Of a stretch of 64,000 nucleotides of DNA, positions 8,945 to 17,283 are shown piece by piece. The stretch is from ZC4RG29 sp964521255 (GTDB lineage Bacteria > Bacteroidota > Bacteroidia > Cytophagales > Cyclobacteriaceae). The stretch is taken from assembly GCA_964521255.1 (NCBI GenBank), contig CAZFRM010000001.1:62001-126000 (forward strand). Direction: 5' to 3'. The first letter of the stretch is position 1, and the number at the start of each line of letters is the position of its first letter. The notes under the pieces are model-generated. The model did no database searches, was not told the origin of the DNA, and saw only the letters and a program-made list of their open reading frames with translations. A program made the position numbers and the translations under genes.

Positions 8945-9622
8945 ATGCACATTGATATCATCACATGTTTGCCCAAGCTGATTGAGAGTCCTTTCAATGA
9001 TTCCATTTTGAAACGAGCGCAAAAGAAAGGCCTTGTGGAAGTAGAAATCATTGACTTGCGTGAATATGCTACTGATAAGCACAAATCGGTAGATGATTAT
9101 GCATATGGCGGAGGGGCAGGAATGGTTTTGATGATTGAACCTATCGATCGTTGCATTACAGATCTTAAATCAAAAAGAACGTATGACGATGTCATCTACA
9201 CGTCACCCGATGGAGTAGTGTTTTCCCAGTCTGTAGCCAATGAACTTAGTCTGAAAAGAAACATTATTCTTTTATGCGGACATTATAAAGGGGTAGATGA
9301 ACGCGTCAGGGAGCATTTAATTACGCGTGAGATAAGCATTGGAAATTACGTCCTCTCGGGTGGTGAATTGGCTGCCGCAGTCATTGCTGATGCCATTATC
9401 CGTCTTATTCCAGGTGTTTTATCGGACGAAACTTCTGCGCTCAGCGATTCATTCCAGGATAACCTCGTCGCACCACCGGTTTATACGAGGCCGTCAGATT
9501 ATAAAGGCTGGAAAGTACCCGATACCCTCATTAGCGGTCACGCAGCAAATATTGAAGCCTGGAAGCTGGAAAAATCGCTTCAAAGGACTAAAGAAAGGCG
9601 CCCCGGACTGTTGGATCAATGA
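8945..9622 (+). CDS. trmD: tRNA (guanine-37-N1)-methyltransferase
   Basis: TrmD methylates G37 next to the anticodon using S-adenosylmethionine and so prevents +1 frameshifting. The 225-residue protein shows the SPOUT-fold signatures DYAYGGGAGMVLM (about 51-63), LCGHYKGVDERV and the trefoil-knot SAM site EISIGNYVLSGGE, followed by SALSDSF. It starts with MHIDIITCLPKL, the expected first strand. A second open frame at 9339-9668 overlaps its 3' half but has no protein-like signal. Confidence 0.97.
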   Translation: MHIDIITCLPKLIESPFNDSILKRAQKKGLVEVEIIDLREYATDKHKSVDDYAYGGGAGMVLMIEPIDRCITDLKSKRTYDDVIYTSPDGVVFSQSVANELSLKRNIILLCGHYKGVDERVREHLITREISIGNYVLSGGELAAAVIADAIIRLIPGVLSDETSALSDSFQDNLVAPPVYTRPSDYKGWKVPDTLISGHAANIEAWKLEKSLQRTKERRPGLLDQ

Positions 9623-9665
9623 AAAGAATCTTTTTTATAGCCCTCGGTATTTTCATTTCTTTGCC

Positions 9666-9673
9666 TAAATTTG
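9666..9673 (+). promoter_or_regulatory. Probable -7 promoter box of rplS
   Basis: TAAATTTG matches TAnnTTTG and lies 26 bases before the rplS ATG. No convincing TTTG -33 element is seen at 19 bases. It would allow rplS to be expressed independently of the rpsP operon. Confidence 0.45.
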
Positions 9674-9699
9674 CACTCCATTTTTAAAACTATACAGCT

Positions 9700-10053
9700 A
9701 TGGCTGATCTTATTAAGATTGTTGAACAAGAGCTTGCGGAGACTCGCAAACGTATCCCTTCATTTAAAGCTGGTGACACCGTAAATGTGCACGTAAAGAT
9801 TAAGGAAGGAAATAAGGAAAGGGTGCAGCAATTTCAAGGGGTTGTAATCCAACGCCGTGGCAAAGGTTCAAATGGCGAAACTTTTACGGTTCGTAAAGTA
9901 TCAAACGGCGTGGGCGTTGAAAGAATATTTCCCATTATATCACCAAGTATTGACAAAATTCAAGTTTTGAAAATAGGTAAAGTTCGTCGTGCGAAACTGT
10001 ACTACATGAAGGGCCGTCATGGAAAGTCAGCGCGTATCCAGGAAAAAGTTTAA
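9700..10053 (+). CDS. rplS: 50S ribosomal protein L19
   Basis: L19 is located at the 30S-50S interface. The 117-residue length is typical. The family signatures are FKAGDTVNVHVKIKEGNKER (about 23-42), FQGVVIQRRGKG and GVGVERIFPIISPSIDKI, with the basic C-terminus VRRAKLYYMKGRHGKSARI. It follows trmD by 77 bases, with its own -7-like box in the gap, and ends at a strong terminator. Confidence 0.98.
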   Translation: MADLIKIVEQELAETRKRIPSFKAGDTVNVHVKIKEGNKERVQQFQGVVIQRRGKGSNGETFTVRKVSNGVGVERIFPIISPSIDKIQVLKIGKVRRAKLYYMKGRHGKSARIQEKV

Positions 10054-10075
10054 GATTTTTATACACATAATAAGA

Positions 10076-10107
10076 AGCCATCTGATCCATCTCAGATGGC
10101 TTTTTTG
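10076..10107 (+). terminator. Intrinsic terminator after rplS
   Basis: A perfect 10-bp stem (AGCCATCTGA at 10076-10085 with TCAGATGGCT at 10092-10101) and a 6-base loop are followed by a run of T. It closes the rpsP-rimM-trmD-rplS block. Confidence 0.9.
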
Positions 10108-10145
10108 TTAGGACTAAGCCTTCTGGCTTGCTATCAAAATATTAA

Positions 10146-10153
10146 TAACTTTG
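10146..10153 (+). promoter_or_regulatory. Probable -7 promoter box of accD
   Basis: TAACTTTG matches TAnnTTTG exactly. A TTG lies 15 bases upstream (10128-10130), which is a shorter spacing than usual. The accD start is 75 bases downstream, leaving a leader of about 70 bases. Confidence 0.45.
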
Positions 10154-10228
10154 CTGCCCACCTCCTTGGTGCTAATTGAAATCTGGCTAAGATCAAAACT
10201 TAATAGTGCTCAACTAATTTGAACAAAC

Positions 10229-11071
10229 ATGACTTGGTTTAAGCGTAGTGACAAAGGCATTCTTACACCTACTGAATCTAAACGCGAAGTACCGGATGGA
10301 CTCTGGTTTAAATCACCCGGAGGTAAAATCGTTCACACACGTGAACTCAAACACAATGCGTTTGTAGTCCCTGAGGAAAACTATCATGTTCGGATTGGTT
10401 CAAAGGAATATTTTGAACTGCTGTTTGACAATAATGAATTTACTGAGCTTGATGCGGACATGGAGTCGGATGATCCCTTAAATTTTGTAGATACAAAACC
10501 CTATCCCAAGCGAATAAAAGAATCACAGGAAAAAGTAGAACTTAAAGATGCTATTCGGACGGCTTATGGCAAATTGAATGGGCTTGATCTCGTTATCGGT
10601 TGTATGGATTTCAGTTTTATCGGAGGCTCTATGGGTTCCGTTGTGGGAGAAAAGATAGCACGTGCCATAGATTATGCGCTGAAATTTAAAAAACCCTTCC
10701 TTATGATTTCAAGATCCGGTGGGGCACGAATGATGGAAGCGGGATTGTCACTCATGCAAATGGCTAAAACCTCAGCCAAACTTGCCTTGATGGAAGAAGC
10801 AAAAATTCCTTACATATCTTTACTCACTGACCCTACTACTGGTGGTGTGACAGCTTCTTACGCTATGTTGGGTGATTTTAATATCGCTGAACCCGGAGCA
10901 CTGATCGGATTTGCCGGCCCAAGGGTAATTCGGGAAACTATTGGAAAAGATCTGCCTAAGGGTTTTCAAAGTGCAGAGTTTGTTATGGAGCATGGCTTTC
11001 TTGATTTTATTGTTGACAGGAGGAACCTCAAGAGTAAGCTGACTACGCTGTTAAAAATGCTTCAGAACTAA
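10229..11071 (+). CDS. accD: Acetyl-CoA carboxylase carboxyltransferase, beta subunit, without zinc-ribbon cysteines
   Basis: AccD, together with AccA, transfers CO2 from carboxybiotin to acetyl-CoA in the first step of fatty-acid synthesis. The 280-residue protein has the crotonase-like core motifs GGSMGSVVGEKI (about 131-142), SRSGGARMMEA, DPTTGGVTAS and GALIGFAGPRVIRETI. In E. coli the N-terminus carries a four-cysteine zinc ribbon. Here the matching stretch (GLWFKSPGGKIVHTRELK and onward to HVRIG) contains no cysteine at all. I recall similar cysteine-free versions in other Bacteroidota, so this is probably a lineage trait and not a defect. Confidence 0.95.
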   Translation: MTWFKRSDKGILTPTESKREVPDGLWFKSPGGKIVHTRELKHNAFVVPEENYHVRIGSKEYFELLFDNNEFTELDADMESDDPLNFVDTKPYPKRIKESQEKVELKDAIRTAYGKLNGLDLVIGCMDFSFIGGSMGSVVGEKIARAIDYALKFKKPFLMISRSGGARMMEAGLSLMQMAKTSAKLALMEEAKIPYISLLTDPTTGGVTASYAMLGDFNIAEPGALIGFAGPRVIRETIGKDLPKGFQSAEFVMEHGFLDFIVDRRNLKSKLTTLLKMLQN

Positions 11072-11103
11072 ATTTCAGGGCAAGCAAATCCACACTTTTC
11101 ACA

Positions 11104-11165
11104 AAATTTATGGATTACCACTCCGTAAATTTGCATAAATTTATGGAGTTAAAGTCTGTAAATTT
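11104..11165. repeat. Double palindrome ahead of the DUF4143 ATPase, probable operator
   Basis: Two copies of a 29-bp inverted-repeat unit lie end to end with a 33-bp period. In unit 1 (11104-11132), AAATTTATGGA faces TCCGTAAATTT across 7 bases. In unit 2 (11137-11165), AAATTTATGGA faces TCTGTAAATTT. The second unit ends exactly at the ATG of the ATPase gene, so a protein bound there would block its translation start or transcription. Autoregulation is an inference. Confidence 0.6.
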
Positions 11166-12290
11166 ATGATCCCGCGGGTTTACTATCCTCTAAATCAATA
11201 CCTTGAGAAGAATAAGGTGCTGGTTATTTACGGCCCCAGGAGGGTTGGAAAAACTACCTTAATCAATACATTTCTTCCTGAAACAACACTGAAATACAAG
11301 GTGGATTCGGGAGATAATATCCGGGTTCAGGAAATTCTCAGCTCATCTGATTTTGAACTGATTAAAGAATATTGCCAGGGCTATGAATTAATTATCCTTG
11401 ATGAAGCCCAAAATATACCGAATATTGGAAAGGGCCTGAAAATAATTGTTGACCAGGTACCCGGAATATATGTGATTGCTACGGGGTCATCAAGTTTTGA
11501 CTTGTCAAACAAGATAGGCGAACCGTTAGTAGGAAGACAAAAAATACTCAAATTATTTCCGATCAGTCTCCATGAACTATCAAAGCAGCATAACCGTGTT
11601 GAGCTCGGTCAACGTTTAGAACAATTCCTGATTTATGGACTCTACCCAAGTGTAATTACCGCTCAAACCTCTCAGTTAAAAATTGAGTTTCTGCAGGAGC
11701 TTGTCCATTCATATTTGTTAAAAGACATTCTTGCGCTGGAGAATATTAAATCGCCAAGAATTCTCCTGGACCTCTTGCGAATGCTTGCATTCCAGGTAGG
11801 AAGTGAGGTGTCGCTGAACGAACTCTCCAACGGGCTAAAAGTAGATGTTAAAACCATTGCCCGGTATATTGATCTGCTGGAGAAATCTTTCATCATTTTT
11901 TCCCTGAGTGGTTTCAGCCGGAATCTCCGGAACGAAATAACGAGCAAGAAAAAGTATTATTTCCTCGACACAGGCATTCGAAACGGAATCATCAACGCCT
12001 TCAATCCTCTGGAAACCCGCAATGACATTGGCGCGCTGTGGGAAAATTTTCTGATCATCGAGCGGCTTAAAAAGAAAACCTATCAACACATTTACAGTAA
12101 TGATTATTTCTGGAGAACCTATTCGAAACAGGAAATTGATTTGATAGAAGAACGGGATGGGAAGTTGTTTCCTTATGAACTGAAATGGAAGAAACAATCT
12201 TATCGGACTCCCTCTGAATGGGCATCGAATTATCCTGATGCCAACCTGGAATTAATCACCACAGATAATTACCTGTCATTCATTCTTTGA
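11166..12290 (+). CDS. AAA ATPase with DUF4143 C-terminal domain
   Basis: The 374-residue protein has a Walker A motif GPRRVGKT at 23-30 and a Walker B motif in ELIILDEAQNI (about 75-85), with a sensor-like IATGSSSFDLS. A C-terminal half follows with the DUF4143 features: a winged-helix-like stretch near ELSNGLKVDVKTIARYIDLLE, KKYYFLDTGIRNGII and GALWENFLIIE. A nuclease-like E-x-D-x8-ELK pattern (QEIDLIEERDGKLFPYELKW) is at the end. Such ATPases are scattered, often multicopy, accessory genes in Bacteroidota with no settled role. It stands alone between accD and hemE, behind a double palindrome, which suggests acquisition. Confidence 0.85.
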   Translation: MIPRVYYPLNQYLEKNKVLVIYGPRRVGKTTLINTFLPETTLKYKVDSGDNIRVQEILSSSDFELIKEYCQGYELIILDEAQNIPNIGKGLKIIVDQVPGIYVIATGSSSFDLSNKIGEPLVGRQKILKLFPISLHELSKQHNRVELGQRLEQFLIYGLYPSVITAQTSQLKIEFLQELVHSYLLKDILALENIKSPRILLDLLRMLAFQVGSEVSLNELSNGLKVDVKTIARYIDLLEKSFIIFSLSGFSRNLRNEITSKKKYYFLDTGIRNGIINAFNPLETRNDIGALWENFLIIERLKKKTYQHIYSNDYFWRTYSKQEIDLIEERDGKLFPYELKWKKQSYRTPSEWASNYPDANLELITTDNYLSFIL

Positions 12291-12294
12291 AATC

Positions 12295-13338
12295 TTATTT
12301 GCGTAGGGTGAGGCTATACTCTTTTACTGTATCAATAAAGCACTTCACTTTATCCACCTCAGTATCCGGATATAATCCATGGCCAAGGTTAGCGATATGT
12401 TTATTCGGACCAAAGGAATCCAACATCTTCTTTGTTTCTCTTTTAATATCATCAAAGCTTCCATAAAGAGCGCAAGGATCTAAATTTCCTTGCAGAATTT
12501 TTCCAGGCATAAGTTTTCTCGATTCCTTAATGTCCATATTCCAGTCCAACCCAACTACTTCACATTTTACTTTATTCAATTCTTCTCTCGCGAAAAAAGC
12601 TCCCTTTGCAAAAACTATCTTGGGTACTTCATCAATGGAGTCACAGATTCTGGAAATGTAACGTAATGAAAATTCTTTGTACTGATCAGGTCCAAGAACG
12701 CCTGCCCAGCTATCAAATAATTGAATCACATCTACACCAGCGGCTATTTGTCCTTTCAGATAATTGATCGTACTCTGCGTAATTAAATCTAATAGTTGAT
12801 GTGCAAATGCAGGATTTGTATATAGAATCTTTTTTGCTTTGCTGAATGTTTTGCTTCCGCCACCTTCAATCATGTAAGAAAATATTGTCCACGGCGCACC
12901 GGCAAATCCAATGAGAGGAACCCTGCCATTTAACTCTTGCCTGGTTAACTTAATTGCATCCAAGACATATTGAAGCTCTTCTGCTTTTGCTATATGAAGA
13001 TTTTTTAAATCATCCGCAGAAGAAATTCTTTTTGGAAATACAGGGCCTTTATTTTCTTCCATTTCATAAGGCAATCCCATAGCATCTGGAATGACCAGGA
13101 TGTCAGAAAAAATGATAGCTGCATCTACACCTAGAATATTTACTGGTTGAATCGTTACCTCACATGCCAGCTCAGGGTTTTTAACCAGCGCTTTAAAATC
13201 CTTAACAGAATCTCTTACCTTTCTATATTCCGGAAGCACGCGCCCGGCCTGACGCATAAGCCAGACAGGAGTTCTTGATTCTTTTTCAAGTATTGCATCC
13301 GACAAAAAATTATTGGTTAACTGCATTTGTAAGGACAA
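12295..13338 (-). CDS. hemE: Uroporphyrinogen decarboxylase
   Basis: HemE removes four carboxyl groups from uroporphyrinogen III to give coproporphyrinogen III in haem synthesis. The 347-residue length is normal. It carries the N-terminal signature PVWLMRQAGRVLPEYRK (about 23-39), with the substrate-binding arginine, then IIFSDILVIPDAMG, the FAGAPWTIFSYMIEG stretch and the C-terminal NLGHGLYPDTEVD. It converges with the DUF4143 ATPase with 4 bases between stops and is not in an obvious haem operon. Confidence 0.97.
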   Translation of the reverse strand: MSLQMQLTNNFLSDAILEKESRTPVWLMRQAGRVLPEYRKVRDSVKDFKALVKNPELACEVTIQPVNILGVDAAIIFSDILVIPDAMGLPYEMEENKGPVFPKRISSADDLKNLHIAKAEELQYVLDAIKLTRQELNGRVPLIGFAGAPWTIFSYMIEGGGSKTFSKAKKILYTNPAFAHQLLDLITQSTINYLKGQIAAGVDVIQLFDSWAGVLGPDQYKEFSLRYISRICDSIDEVPKIVFAKGAFFAREELNKVKCEVVGLDWNMDIKESRKLMPGKILQGNLDPCALYGSFDDIKRETKKMLDSFGPNKHIANLGHGLYPDTEVDKVKCFIDTVKEYSLTLRK

Positions 13339-13371
13339 GAATAATTAGTTCTTCTTTATAAAATCCAGGCT

Positions 13372-13776
13372 TTACTTCCAGTGTAGTTTTAATCCCAATG
13401 GAGTATACTTATCAAAAATAACATCTTTAGAGATTATGGTAAGATCATTGCGTAATGCCTGCCAAATTAACATACGGTCAAAAGGATCTTTGTGCGTTTC
13501 TACCCACATCAACTTATAGGAAGTAGCAATGTCCTTAGGATCCAGAGGAAGTACAGTAAATCCTGTCTTTTCTACTAAATGTGGAAAATGATCAGGTTCA
13601 ACGCCATGCAATTCAAGTTTTCCGATAGAATATTTCAGCGCAATTTCCCAGAAACTGACTACACTAACCATAACATTTGTTCTGCCATCCTCCAGGATAT
13701 TAACTACTTTTTTGGGCAGAATGCTGGACGAAAGAATAGACCAGATTAATGTATGTGTGTCAAGCAAGTAACTCAT
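13372..13776 (-). CDS. PIN-domain toxin (VapC type)
   Basis: This 134-residue PIN-fold protein is likely a ribonuclease toxin. The strand YLLDTHTLIW carries the first acidic residue (D6). A second acidic residue lies in VSFWEIALKYSIGKL, and the C-terminal acidic pair in HKDPFDRMLIWQAL. Those are the features of the subgroup that uses Phd/YefM-like antitoxins. It overlaps the antitoxin gene by 4 bp, and all key residues are present, so it is probably functional. Confidence 0.88.
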   Translation of the reverse strand: MSYLLDTHTLIWSILSSSILPKKVVNILEDGRTNVMVSVVSFWEIALKYSIGKLELHGVEPDHFPHLVEKTGFTVLPLDPKDIATSYKLMWVETHKDPFDRMLIWQALRNDLTIISKDVIFDKYTPLGLKLHWK

Positions 13777-14012
13777 CCTTGCAGGAAATCCTCAGTACTT
13801 ATTTTGAAATCTTTCTTAAATCTTGCTTTGGCTACTCCTTCCAAAATACCAAGCTTCCTCTTTTTTGGTTTTCTGAATTTATTGATATCAACAATTACCG
13901 CGACTTCTTTCTTTTTCCTGCCATACGATATGATAACATCTTCCCCATCTTTAATCCATTCCAGAATCAAAGAAAACTTTGACTTAAATTCACCGACTGA
14001 AATTATTTTCAT
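13773..14012 (-). CDS. Antitoxin of the Phd/YefM type
   Basis: The 79-residue protein begins MKIISVGEFKSKFSLILEWI and has the YGRKKKEVAVIVD strand, typical of the Phd/YefM DNA-binding N-terminal domain. The basic C-terminal part (KPKKRKLGILEG) would wrap the toxin. It is translationally coupled to the PIN toxin downstream. A promoter box and a palindrome lie directly upstream, consistent with autorepression. Confidence 0.85.
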   Translation of the reverse strand: MKIISVGEFKSKFSLILEWIKDGEDVIISYGRKKKEVAVIVDINKFRKPKKRKLGILEGVAKARFKKDFKISTEDFLQG

Positions 14013-14051
14013 ATGTCAACTATTTAAATTCATAACGCTATTCACGGCTCC

Positions 14052-14083
14052 CAAAGCTACAAATTAACTTGACAAGTTGTCAA
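14052..14083 (-). promoter_or_regulatory. Promoter and palindromic operator of the first toxin-antitoxin pair
   Basis: On the minus strand TAGCTTTG (14052-14059) matches the -7 consensus. The palindrome TTGACAA G TTGTCAA (14069-14083) supplies a TTG for the -33 element at a 21-base spacing. A further half site, TGTCAA, lies at 14014-14019 beside the antitoxin start. The overlap of palindrome and promoter fits repression by the antitoxin or the complex. Confidence 0.6.
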
Positions 14084-14181
14084 CCTTTACAACTTTGAAA
14101 AGCTTTTCTGTGTCTGCCCGTTGTACTTTTGTCTGGACCGGAAATACATTAGCCGATCAAATAAAAAAGACATCTGAAAAA

Positions 14182-14558
14182 TACTGTCATCCGACTAAAC
14201 TCGAAGTTCGGAAAAAACTATCGAAATCAGTTTGATTAAGAGGTATTTTGAGCATTCTCAAAAAGACCCCCAATTTTTTGCATGCTCATCTCTTTCTGTA
14301 ATCTTTTGATGTCTCGTTGTGCTGCTGATAACTTTTCACGCATCTTCAATAAGGAGATAAGGCATACATAGGATCCTAAGTTGTTGGATGCCATGCTCAC
14401 CAATGTTGTGAATTGCTCACACTCTTTGATTTGCTTGTGGCTGACCCGATAATTTGATATTTTTACCCATGATGTTTTTGTGTGGTAACTCAAACATCAT
14501 AAAAAAGGCGGGTGGTAGAAATACCTCTGCCTTATTTTATTTTTGTCGGATGACAGTA
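14182..14558. mobile_element. Internally deleted IS4-like insertion sequence (377 bp)
   Basis: The element is bounded by perfect 14-bp terminal inverted repeats: TACTGTCATCCGAC at the left and GTCGGATGACAGTA at the right. Both ends are flanked by the identical 9-bp direct repeat TCTGAAAAA (14173-14181 and 14559-14567), the mark of a transposition event. At 377 bp it is too short for an intact transposase. On the minus strand, near the right end, a short frame reads GKNIKLSGQP, like the N-terminus of DUF4372/IS4 transposases as I recall them. Another frame reads like a transposase C-terminus. The middle has been lost, so it can move only with help from a full-length relative. Confidence 0.8.
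14236..14493 (-). pseudogene. Transposase remnant inside the 377-bp element
   Basis: An 85-codon frame, opening at a TTG, contains QFTTLVSMASNNLGSYVCLI. This resembles the C-terminal FSxLVSMxxxxLxxY stretch of DUF4372/IS4-type transposases, from memory of the family. The matching N-terminal scrap is in another frame just upstream (ATGs near 14498-14501, soon stopped). The catalytic DDE region is absent, so this is a dead fragment. The family assignment needs a database comparison. Confidence 0.5.
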
Positions 14559-14620
14559 TCTGAAAAACATAAATTTGTGACATTTTGTGATCATTTTAGG
14601 ATAATATTTACATACGGGTT

Positions 14621-17281
14621 GTGGTAAGATCACTGTTATTTTTGCTTGTGTTTACTTTCACTTTGAAAGTATCAAAAGCGCAGGGTGTCAAGGACATAAT
14701 TATTGATGAGTCATATAACGGACGAGTATTTTCAGAGTTTCTTGAGCAACTTGAAGAACGGTATGAAGTCGATTTTCTTTTTGATCACACAAAGATAGAG
14801 GCCCTAACCGTTGTTGGCATTACCTATCGAGAAAGGTTAATGGAGTACTTGAAACGCTACCTTGTACTATATGACGTCGTAAAAGTAAGAGATAATGTTG
14901 TGTTCATTACAAGAAAATCTGAAGGCGATGAACTTGGCCTAAGAAAAGATGATTTTATCCTTGTTCGCACTCCAAAATCAACAGCAACCATTAATGGAAT
15001 CCTTGTTGATAGTGGAAATGGGGAACCAATTGTAGGAGCTCAGGTAATCGTTCAGGAACTCAAAAATGGTTCTCTCACTGACATCAATGGTGCGTTTTCA
15101 TTTCAATTGAACTCTGGAATTTATCACGTCGAAGCAAAGTATGTGGGTTACCAACCTCACTTTTATATTCTTGGTTTTAGTCCTTATGGTACAGAAGGCA
15201 ATATTGAAATTGGTCTCTTCCCTGAATCAAAAGAATTAGAGAGCGTTATTGTTACAGCGGAACGTGTAGACGCAAATGTCACCAATCAACTCACAGGAGT
15301 TGAACTACTTACCATTGAAACTATCAAATCACTCCCAACCTTTATGGGCGAAGTTGATCCAGTACGAAGCCTGACAACGCTTCCAGGTGTTAGTACCGCA
15401 GGTGAATTGTCTTCTGGATTTAATGTGAGAGGCGGCGAGACCGGTCAAAATCTTATTCTTCAGGACGGTGCTCCTATTTATAACCCATCTCACCTTTTTG
15501 GTTTCTTTTCAGCTTTCAATCCTGACATGGTTAGTGACTTCGCTCTTTACAAGGGAGGTGGTCCTGCTAATTTTGGTGGTCGAATTTCATCCGTTCTTGA
15601 TATTGACTTGAGAAATGGGGACGCAGGCATGCATACATTGACCGGAGGAGTCGGTCTTGTTTCAAGCAGACTCTCCGTTGAAGGTCCAATTGTGCGTGAG
15701 AAGTCTTCTTACATAATAGGCGGAAGAATTTCTTATACTAACTGGCTCGTTAACTCAACCCAAAATATTCAGCTTAAAAATAGCGCCGCAAAATTTCATG
15801 ATATTACTGGTAAAATTTTTCACTCAATTGATCAGAGCAATGTCATATCGCTATCTGCTTACAATAGCTATGATGATTTTAAATTGGCAACTGACTCCAT
15901 CTTTAGCTGGGGCACATTAAATTTTTCTCTTCGATGGGATCATACCTTTAATGAAAAATTCTCATCTACTCTTGGTATATTCAACAGCAACTACTTTAGT
16001 GAAATAGAAAGTAATGATGAAATTGAGTCTTTCGTTTATCGCAATGGCATAAATACATCAGGCATTAAATACGATGTTAACTTTAATCGTGACGAAAGAC
16101 TTAAACTAATAGCTGGTCTCGAAATAAACAATGTAGAGATTGAACCGGGCCGAATTAAGCCGCTTAATCAGGAAGGCAATACACAGCCGCAAAATATGAA
16201 CGACCAACATGAAGTAGAGTCGGCTATTTATTTTCATGGTGATTTCAATTTATCAGCTAAATGGGCAATATCAGCAGGTCTTCGATACTCTCATTTCTTT
16301 CGTTTAGGCCCTGATGATATTTTCATTTTCGATTACGATAATTTGGAAGGACGATATCCCTCTGTTACCGATACAATAAATTACAACAGTGGTGAGATAA
16401 TTAAACAATACAATGGACTTGAACCAAGATTTTCAATAAGATTCCTCTTAAATGATGAAACATCACTTAAGGCAAGTTATTACCGAGGCTACCAGTACCT
16501 GCATTTAATTTCCAACACAACTTCAACTACACCCCAGGATTATTATGTTTCAAGTGGCCCGTACTTAAAACCTGAAATTGGAGATCAATATTCACTGGGT
16601 TTGTTCAAAAATTTAAAAAATAATCAATTCGAAGTTTCAGTTGAAGGCTTTTACAAGAACATCAAAAATGCTGTTGACTACATAGAAGGCGCTGATATAA
16701 CGCTTAACCCAAAACTTGAAGCAGGTCTTGCTCAGGGAGATGGATTAGCTTATGGTGTTGAGTTTTTATTTAAGAAGAATAACATTGGGAAGGTTAACGG
16801 CTGGTTAGCGTATACCTACTCAAGAAGTTTGCGGCGTTTCAACTCTGGTGGAGAGTTCAAATTAATTAATGAAGGAAATTATTATCCATCCTCCTTTGAC
16901 AAGCCCCACAATCTATCCATCGTTTTTAATATTTACCTGGCCGATCGAACCATACTTTCAACCAACTTTTCATATAGTACAGGTCGCCCCATCACAATAC
17001 CGGTTTCCAAGTTTAGTTACGATGCATATTTGTCTGTGCTCAATTATTCTCAACGAAATGAATATCGGATTCCTGACTATCACCGATTGGATGTCTCATT
17101 GACTTTCAAAGATAAACCCAAGCCCAACAAACGGTGGATGGGTGAGTGGGTGCTTTCCGTATTTAATGTTTACGGTAGAGACAATGCTTACACAATATAT
17201 TTTAGCCGTTACGGAACTGCGAACAAACTATCCGTACTGGGCACCGTTTTTCCTTCCTTCACTTACAATTTTAAATTATAG
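14621..17281 (+). CDS. TonB-dependent receptor with STN and carboxypeptidase-like domains
   Basis: This is an 886-residue outer-membrane receptor. A signal peptide ending at SKAQG (about residue 22) is followed by an STN-like domain (IIIDESYNGRVFSEFLEQLE to about 95). Next come a carboxypeptidase-D regulatory-like beta sandwich (ATINGILVDSGNGEPIVGAQ, 120-210), the plug (GFNVRGGETGQNLILQDGAPIYN, about 265-290) and a 22-strand-type barrel. The start is a GTG at 14621, because no in-frame ATG lies between the upstream stop and the signal peptide. No FecR or sigma-factor gene is adjacent despite the STN domain. Two DUF4249 lipoproteins follow at 2-3 bases, so the three form one operon. The substrate is unknown. 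Confidence 0.92.
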   Translation: MVRSLLFLLVFTFTLKVSKAQGVKDIIIDESYNGRVFSEFLEQLEERYEVDFLFDHTKIEALTVVGITYRERLMEYLKRYLVLYDVVKVRDNVVFITRKSEGDELGLRKDDFILVRTPKSTATINGILVDSGNGEPIVGAQVIVQELKNGSLTDINGAFSFQLNSGIYHVEAKYVGYQPHFYILGFSPYGTEGNIEIGLFPESKELESVIVTAERVDANVTNQLTGVELLTIETIKSLPTFMGEVDPVRSLTTLPGVSTAGELSSGFNVRGGETGQNLILQDGAPIYNPSHLFGFFSAFNPDMVSDFALYKGGGPANFGGRISSVLDIDLRNGDAGMHTLTGGVGLVSSRLSVEGPIVREKSSYIIGGRISYTNWLVNSTQNIQLKNSAAKFHDITGKIFHSIDQSNVISLSAYNSYDDFKLATDSIFSWGTLNFSLRWDHTFNEKFSSTLGIFNSNYFSEIESNDEIESFVYRNGINTSGIKYDVNFNRDERLKLIAGLEINNVEIEPGRIKPLNQEGNTQPQNMNDQHEVESAIYFHGDFNLSAKWAISAGLRYSHFFRLGPDDIFIFDYDNLEGRYPSVTDTINYNSGEIIKQYNGLEPRFSIRFLLNDETSLKASYYRGYQYLHLISNTTSTTPQDYYVSSGPYLKPEIGDQYSLGLFKNLKNNQFEVSVEGFYKNIKNAVDYIEGADITLNPKLEAGLAQGDGLAYGVEFLFKKNNIGKVNGWLAYTYSRSLRRFNSGGEFKLINEGNYYPSSFDKPHNLSIVFNIYLADRTILSTNFSYSTGRPITIPVSKFSYDAYLSVLNYSQRNEYRIPDYHRLDVSLTFKDKPKPNKRWMGEWVLSVFNVYGRDNAYTIYFSRYGTANKLSVLGTVFPSFTYNFKL

Positions 17282-17283
17282 AG

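Noticed and set aside
9339..9668. 109-codon frame overlapping trmD
   Set aside because: It lies out of frame inside a strongly conserved gene and shows no protein-like composition.
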